A DNA stretch of 64,000 bases from Chiayiivirga flava (GTDB taxonomy: Bacteria; Pseudomonadota; Gammaproteobacteria; Xanthomonadales; Xanthomonadaceae), in assembly GCF_014202825.1 (NCBI RefSeq), contig NZ_JACHHP010000002.1, positions 186,001 through 250,000 on the forward strand, given 5' to 3'. Positions 59,702 through 64,000 of this stretch are shown piece by piece. Position 1 is the stretch's first letter, and each line of letters starts with the position of its first letter. The position numbers and the translations under genes are program-made. The notes beneath the pieces were generated by a model that saw only the letters and a list, made by a program, of their open reading frames with translations, was not told where the DNA came from and did no database searches.

Positions 59702-62197
59702 TCACACGTGCGGCACGAACGTATCCTTCTCGCGCGGCCGCAGCAGCACGCGGCACAGCGCCGGCAGGAAGATGATCGCCGCGATCATGTTGACGATGAA
59801 CATGAAGGTCAGCATCACGCCCATGTCGGCCTGGAATTTCAGCTCCGAAAACACCCACATGAAGACGCCGACCGCGAGCGTCAGCGCGGTGTAGAAGATC
59901 GCGATGCCGGTGGTCTTCAGCGCGACGAAGTAGGACTCGCTCACCGTGCGTCCGGCCTGCATCGATTCGCGCATGCGCGCGAAGATGTAGATGCCGTAGT
60001 CGACGCCGATGCCCACACCCAGCGCCACCACGGTCAGCGTGTTGACCTTCATGCCGATATCCAGGTGCACCATCAGCGAGTGGCCGAGTTCGGTCACCAG
60101 CACCAGCGGCAGCACGATGCACAGTGCGGCGAGCGGGTTGCGGAAGCTGATCAGGCACATCAGAAAGACCGCGCCGTAGAGATACCAGAGCATGTGGTGT
60201 TCGACCGCGCGCACGGTGTCGTTGGTGGCCGCCATCACGCCGATATTGCCGGTGGCAAGGCGCAGGTTCACCGCGTCGCTCTGCAGTTCCTCGCCGTTGG
60301 CCTGCGCGGCCTGCGCCTGCTCGGCGAGCGTTTCGCGCAGGTTCTCGCCCGGATGCCAGGCATCGTTGGCCTCGCGGAAGTCCTTCACCGCGTCGACCAC
60401 GCGGTCGATGGTTTCGGCGCGGTGGTCGGACAGGAAGGCCATGATCGGCATTGCCGAGCAGTCGGCGTTGAGCAGGCCCGAGTCGGTTTCGAAGCCCTGG
60501 GTGGCAAGACGCAGCGAATCCGAGTCGCGCGGCAGCACGCGCCACTTGATCGAGCCGTCGTTCCAGCCGGCATTGACGATCTTCGCGGCCATCGGCAACG
60601 TCATCACCTGCTGCACGCCGGGCACGTTGGCAAGGTGCCAGGCGAAGCGGTCGACCAGTTCCATCATCGGGTAGCTCAGCGTGCATGCGTCGGGACGGCC
60701 CTCGGCGATCACGTTGAGGATGTCGACGCCGAGCGCGAACTTGCCGGTGATGGCGCGCGCATCCTGGTTGTAGCGTGCGTCGGGGCGCAGTTCGGCGACA
60801 CCTTCCTGCGCGTCGCCGATCATCACCTTGTCGCCCTGGCGCTCGGCCACGAACCACACTGCGACGCCGATGACCAGCACCACCACCGCGGCGACGGGTT
60901 TGCTGAGCTTGGACAGCACCGCCCAGACCTTATCGAAGCGGGTCAGCTGGCGCAGGCGGAATTCGCGCTTGCGCTCCATGTTGCGCAGCCGGGTGTAGCT
61001 CAGCAGCACCGGCAGCAGCACGAGGTCGGTGAGGATCGTGATCGCCACACCGACCGTGGCCGTGATCGCGAGTTCGAAGATGATCCGGATCGGGATCATC
61101 AGGATGGTGGCGAAACCGATGCAGCCCGCGATCAGCGCCACCGCACCCGGCACCAGCAGCATGCGGAACGCGAGCCGCGCGGCAGTCAGTGAGTCCACGC
61201 CCTGGCGCGCGCGCAGTTCGTCCGCGGTGCCGTCTTCGAGCCCGCCGAAAAAGAGTTCGCCGCGAAAACGGTTGATCATCTGCTCGCCGTGGCTGACCGC
61301 GATGGCGAAGATCAGGAACGGCGTCAGCATGTTCATCGGATCGATGCCGAAGCCCATCAGGCGCAGCGCACCGAGCATCCACACCACCGACACCAGCGCA
61401 GCCACCACGGTGAGGCTGGCGAGCTTCACGGACGTGGAATACAGGAACAGCAGCAGCCACGTGAACGCGATCGTGAGCGCGAAGAATTTGATGACCGAAC
61501 GCGCGCCGTCGGAGATGTCGCCCACCATCTTGGCGAAGCCGATGATGTGGACGCGGAGCCCGTCCTTCTCGTACTTGGTGCGCAAGGCCTCGAACTGGTT
61601 GGCGATGGCCTGGTAGTCGAGCTTGTTGTCCTCGGTTTCGGGGACGAGATCGGCCCAGATCATCGCGCCGGAAAAATCCTTCGCGACCAGCCGACCGACG
61701 ATGCCGGCCTTCACGATGTTGGCGCGGACGGTGGCGAAATCCTCCGGCGTGGCGCTGTCGGCGTTGAAGTCCGGCGGGATGACGTTGCCGCCGGCGAAGC
61801 CGTCCTCCACCACCTCGACGAAACGCGTGTTCGGCGTGAACAGCGAGCGAGCGCGGGCGTTGTCCGCGGCCTGGATGCCGAGCACGTCGGCGTTGAGGTT
61901 TTCGAAGGCGCGGAAGAACGCCGGATCGAACATGTCGCCGTCGTCGGCGACGAGCGCAACGAGGACGCGATTGGCGCCACCGAACTCGACTTCGTAGTCG
62001 AGGAAGGTCTGCATGTATTCGTGGTCGAGCGGAATCTGCTTCTTGAAGCCGGCGTCCACGCGCAGCTGGCTGGCGAAGAAGATCATCACCACCGTGACGA
62101 TGGCGAACAGCGCCAACACCACGGGCCGCGCGCCGAAGATCGCGTTTTCGAGGAAGCGGGTGATCGGTCCCGCGTTGACGTTGCCACCGTGCGCCAT
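59702..62197 (-). CDS. RND/MMPL superfamily exporter
   Basis: Integral membrane protein of 831 residues with about 12 helices: N-terminal helix ARPVVLALFAIVTVVMIFFA, large periplasmic loop, five-helix block with GFGIDPMNMLTPFLIFAIAVSHGEQM, a second loop and VVALGVGIGVDYGIYIFARM. This is the two-fold RND/MMPL type and not AcrB-like in length. The next upstream genes are YCF48-like and DUF1329, an arrangement seen in several proteobacteria. Likely lipid or hydrophobic compound transport; substrate unknown. Confidence 0.9.
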   Translation of the reverse strand: MAHGGNVNAGPITRFLENAIFGARPVVLALFAIVTVVMIFFASQLRVDAGFKKQIPLDHEYMQTFLDYEVEFGGANRVLVALVADDGDMFDPAFFRAFENLNADVLGIQAADNARARSLFTPNTRFVEVVEDGFAGGNVIPPDFNADSATPEDFATVRANIVKAGIVGRLVAKDFSGAMIWADLVPETEDNKLDYQAIANQFEALRTKYEKDGLRVHIIGFAKMVGDISDGARSVIKFFALTIAFTWLLLFLYSTSVKLASLTVVAALVSVVWMLGALRLMGFGIDPMNMLTPFLIFAIAVSHGEQMINRFRGELFFGGLEDGTADELRARQGVDSLTAARLAFRMLLVPGAVALIAGCIGFATILMIPIRIIFELAITATVGVAITILTDLVLLPVLLSYTRLRNMERKREFRLRQLTRFDKVWAVLSKLSKPVAAVVVLVIGVAVWFVAERQGDKVMIGDAQEGVAELRPDARYNQDARAITGKFALGVDILNVIAEGRPDACTLSYPMMELVDRFAWHLANVPGVQQVMTLPMAAKIVNAGWNDGSIKWRVLPRDSDSLRLATQGFETDSGLLNADCSAMPIMAFLSDHRAETIDRVVDAVKDFREANDAWHPGENLRETLAEQAQAAQANGEELQSDAVNLRLATGNIGVMAATNDTVRAVEHHMLWYLYGAVFLMCLISFRNPLAALCIVLPLVLVTELGHSLMVHLDIGMKVNTLTVVALGVGIGVDYGIYIFARMRESMQAGRTVSESYFVALKTTGIAIFYTALTLAVGVFMWVFSELKFQADMGVMLTFMFIVNMIAAIIFLPALCRVLLRPREKDTFVPHV

Positions 62198-62224
62198 GTC
62201 GAATGCCCTGTCAGTCGTGCCGGA

Positions 62225-63532
62225 TCACTGTTGCGTCAGGCGGGTGGTGCCCAGGCCCTTTTCGCCCGAGACGATGAGGTCCGCACCGCCGCGCGGGAGC
62301 ACGCTCGCGAGCACCGGCGTGCCGCTGGCTTCGGTGGAGTAGACCTGCGTTGCCGGGGCGGCATCGGCGGAGGCGCGATGCACGACGATGCCGTTGGCAC
62401 CCACGAGCACGACACCGCCGCCCGGCAACGGCGCGCCGCCCATGAGGCTGAGGTCGGTGCCGGTGTCCAGCGTGTTCCAGGTGTCGCCGAGATCTCTGGT
62501 CTCGAACGCGTTGCCGCGCATGCCGAAGGCGATCAGGTGGTCGCCCTCGTAGGCGATGGCGCCGAACATCGAACCCGGATACGGAAGCTGCAGCCGCTCC
62601 CAGGTGGCGCCGTCGTCGCGCGAACGGAATGCCGCACCGCGCTCGGCGACGATGAAGAGCGCGCCGCTGCCGGTGCGCACGATGCCGTTGAAGTGCGGAT
62701 CGGATTCCTCGTCCAGCACGAGTTCGTCGCTGGAGATCGTCCAGCTTTCCTCGTCGTAGGCGTCGCCTTCGTCGGTGTCGGTGTCGGTGTCAGTGTCGGC
62801 GTCGGCATCGGCGTCGGCGGCATCCGGCGCGGCATCGGCGACGGCGCCGGTGACGTCGACGCGACGCCACGTGGCCCCGCCGTCGTCGGTGCGCAGCATC
62901 AGGCTGTAGGCGCCGACGGCGATGGCGCGCTGCGCGTCCAACATCAGCACGTCGAGCAGCGGCACGCCCTGGCGCGGATCGAACTCTTCGTCGTCGGCCG
63001 GCGGGCGCTGCACGTCGATGCGCTGCACCGTCCAGGCAAGACCACCGTCCGCGCTGTGCAGGATGACGCCGTCGTGCCCGACCGCCCACGCGGTCTTGCC
63101 GCCCGCGGCCACGGCCGTCAGGGTGGCGCGCGTCGGCACGTCGGCCACCTGGCGCCAGTCGCTGCGCGACTCGGACACGAGGATCTGGCCGCGTTCGCCG
63201 ACGGCGATGGCGCGCGAGTCGCTTTCGGCGATGTCGAGGATGAGGGCCTGCGTGGCGGCGTTGGGCATGAGTTCGCTGCGCAGCGCGGCCACCGGATCGG
63301 TGGTGGCCGCCGGTGCGGCGGGCGGCGGCGCGGTGTCCGCGGCGGGCGGTGTGGCATCGACCGCCGGATCGGGTGTGGCCTCTGGCGCGGCGTCGACGGC
63401 CGGATCGGACGCGACCTTCGATGGGTCGGCCGGATCGGGCGAGGGCGACGGCTGCTGCGCGCCGACGGCCACGGTTGCACCGCACAGCGCGATGGCGACG
63501 AGCCAGCCTGCGGTCGACTGCTTCACATTCAT
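62225..63532 (-). CDS. YCF48/BNR-repeat periplasmic protein
   Basis: Protein of 435 residues with a signal peptide (MNVKQSTAGWLVAIALCGATVAVGA) and a Pro/Ala/Asp-rich linker, followed by beta-propeller blades with BNR-like motifs (ILVSESRSDWRQV, LHSADGGLAWTV, LRTDDGGATWRRV, FRSRDDGATWERL, FETRDLGDTWNTL), as in YCF48 family. An Asp-rich insert of alternating Ala/Thr-Asp (about residues 237-260) is encoded by a hexanucleotide repeat. GGAGG precedes ATG 63532. It begins 324 bases after the DUF1329 gene and ends 27 bases before the exporter gene. Confidence 0.88.
   Translation of the reverse strand: MNVKQSTAGWLVAIALCGATVAVGAQQPSPSPDPADPSKVASDPAVDAAPEATPDPAVDATPPAADTAPPPAAPAATTDPVAALRSELMPNAATQALILDIAESDSRAIAVGERGQILVSESRSDWRQVADVPTRATLTAVAAGGKTAWAVGHDGVILHSADGGLAWTVQRIDVQRPPADDEEFDPRQGVPLLDVLMLDAQRAIAVGAYSLMLRTDDGGATWRRVDVTGAVADAAPDAADADADADTDTDTDTDEGDAYDEESWTISSDELVLDEESDPHFNGIVRTGSGALFIVAERGAAFRSRDDGATWERLQLPYPGSMFGAIAYEGDHLIAFGMRGNAFETRDLGDTWNTLDTGTDLSLMGGAPLPGGGVVLVGANGIVVHRASADAAPATQVYSTEASGTPVLASVLPRGGADLIVSGEKGLGTTRLTQQ
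62771..62818. repeat. Hexanucleotide tandem repeat coding for Asp-rich insert
   Basis: Repeats of GTCGGT/GTCGGC/ATCGGC type (for example gtcggtgtcggtgtcagtgt, then cggcgtcggcatcggcgtcg) on the plus strand encode alternating Asp with Ala/Thr on the coding strand. Slippage would change length by two residues per unit without a frameshift. Confidence 0.8.
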
Positions 63533-63856
63533 GTCCCCCTCCGTCCGACGCGGTGCCGGATGCGTGCCCGGACCGATGTTCCAGTGTGTATCGAGACTAG
63601 CAGTATTCGCGACACCTGCGCCGCGCTGCTGCGCACCACGGGTGCAACATGGCGGTTCGTCAGGCCCCGAAACGCCGCCAGCCGCGCCTTTCGGCCGCGG
63701 CTGGCGGGGTGTCACGGTTCCATCGGTGCGGTCGCGTCGCGGCACCGGTTTGGTGTGCGACATGTCTCTCGTGCTGCACGTCCTCCGCCCGGCACGTGAC
63801 ACGTGTCGCATGTCCTGCGGTCGATGCGCACGCCGCGCGTGCTTCACACCCTCCGA
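63533..63856. other. Intergenic region between DUF1329 and YCF48-like genes
   Basis: Nothing coding. It contains a GC-rich hairpin at 63676-63706 and the promoter region of the YCF48-like gene, without a clear consensus promoter. Confidence 0.6.
63676..63706 (-). terminator. Possible terminator after the DUF1329 gene
   Basis: 11-bp stem CGCCAGCCGCG / CGCGGCTGGCG with a nine-base loop; on the minus strand the arm is followed by GCGTTTCGG, only a short T-run. Weak but well-placed for termination of the DUF1329 transcript, possibly as an attenuator ahead of the downstream genes. Confidence 0.5.
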
Positions 63857-64000
63857 TCAGCGCACGCCGCGCGTGCGCAGGGCCTGCGGAGTGAAGTTCT
63901 CCAGCGACGACTGGTACGAGAAGTCCGGCGCCTGATCCTGATTGTCGACACCGGTCGCGAGGTAGCGACCGCTCAACAGGTCGTGGTGGTTTTCCATCGT
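63857..64000 (-). CDS. DUF1329 domain protein, partial (N-terminus off right edge)
   Basis: 47 C-terminal codons then TGA. They read MENHHDLLSGRYLATGVDNQ..., ending NFTPQALRTRGVR, the characteristic C-terminal pattern of DUF1329 (GRYLATG and FTPxxLR). The family is periplasmic, associated with RND exporters and DUF1302 outer membrane proteins in proteobacteria. Same strand as the YCF48-like and exporter genes. Confidence 0.85.
   Translation of the reverse strand, partial: TMENHHDLLSGRYLATGVDNQDQAPDFSYQSSLENFTPQALRTRGVR

Noticed and set aside
62771-62818. Possible CRISPR or regulatory tandem array
   Set aside because: Unit is six bases, no spacers, and it is in frame inside a coding region.

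Overview
The window is high-G+C, densely coded chromosomal DNA from a gammaproteobacterium, most likely of the Xanthomonadales/Lysobacterales. Three things support this: the rRNA operon order 16S-tRNA-Ala-tRNA-Ile-23S-5S, a pyrophosphate-type phosphofructokinase beside an adk-mpl cluster, and a glyoxalase I ending in a tail I recall from xanthomonads. Genus cannot be fixed by reading alone. No prophage, insertion sequence, plasmid module or CRISPR array was seen. The accessory signal is in interspersed palindromic repeats and a few odd domain architectures.

Layout. 1-1351 is the glnA gene (left-truncated) behind a sigma-54 promoter and an NtrC palindrome; an OafA-type acyltransferase and a PlpD-like patatin/beta-barrel protein follow. 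5.4-16.3 kb is mostly minus strand: a DUF2383 protein, then a probable seven-gene envelope operon (plsC, yheT-like, TPR/sulfotransferase-like, lipoprotein, PEBP, YcxB-like, uppP), a small membrane protein and a TPR-bearing Ser/Thr kinase. 16.6-22.3 kb is the rrn operon with terminator, boxA sites and two candidate promoters. 22.4-28 kb holds a DUF192 lipoprotein, a SirB1-like protein, rubredoxin, the thiE-hemL-ion channel set and a Cys/Met-metabolism PLP enzyme. 28-31.3 kb is an SDR-gloA-class IV aminotransferase-argD operon. 31.4-38.7 kb carries a DedA/PAP2/LssY fusion, a Lon-substrate-domain protein, adk-membrane protein-mpl, pfp and a DUF2782 protein. 38.8-45.2 kb holds an orphan TRAP binding protein, a second Ser/Thr kinase with a C-terminal extracytoplasmic domain, an acyltransferase, a pirin and a BASS transporter. 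45.6-54.8 kb contains uvrD and a complete acrR / acrA-acrB-oprM efflux locus with an AcrR-type operator. 55-59.4 kb has rpe-rraA, a shortened DjlA-like J protein, purC, a DUF962 protein and an EamA transporter. 59.7-64 kb is an RND/MMPL transporter - YCF48-like protein - DUF1329 cassette cut by the right edge.

Most genes are housekeeping or envelope functions. The least understood set is the RND-YCF48-DUF1329 cassette, which is a recurrent but poorly characterised association and not clearly new. Other items worth checking are a TerB-less DjlA, a PAP2 domain lacking canonical catalytic residues, a zinc-ribbon-tailed ion channel in a tetrapyrrole/thiamin operon, and four families of inverted-pair palindromic repeats. 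No convincing wholly new system was identified.
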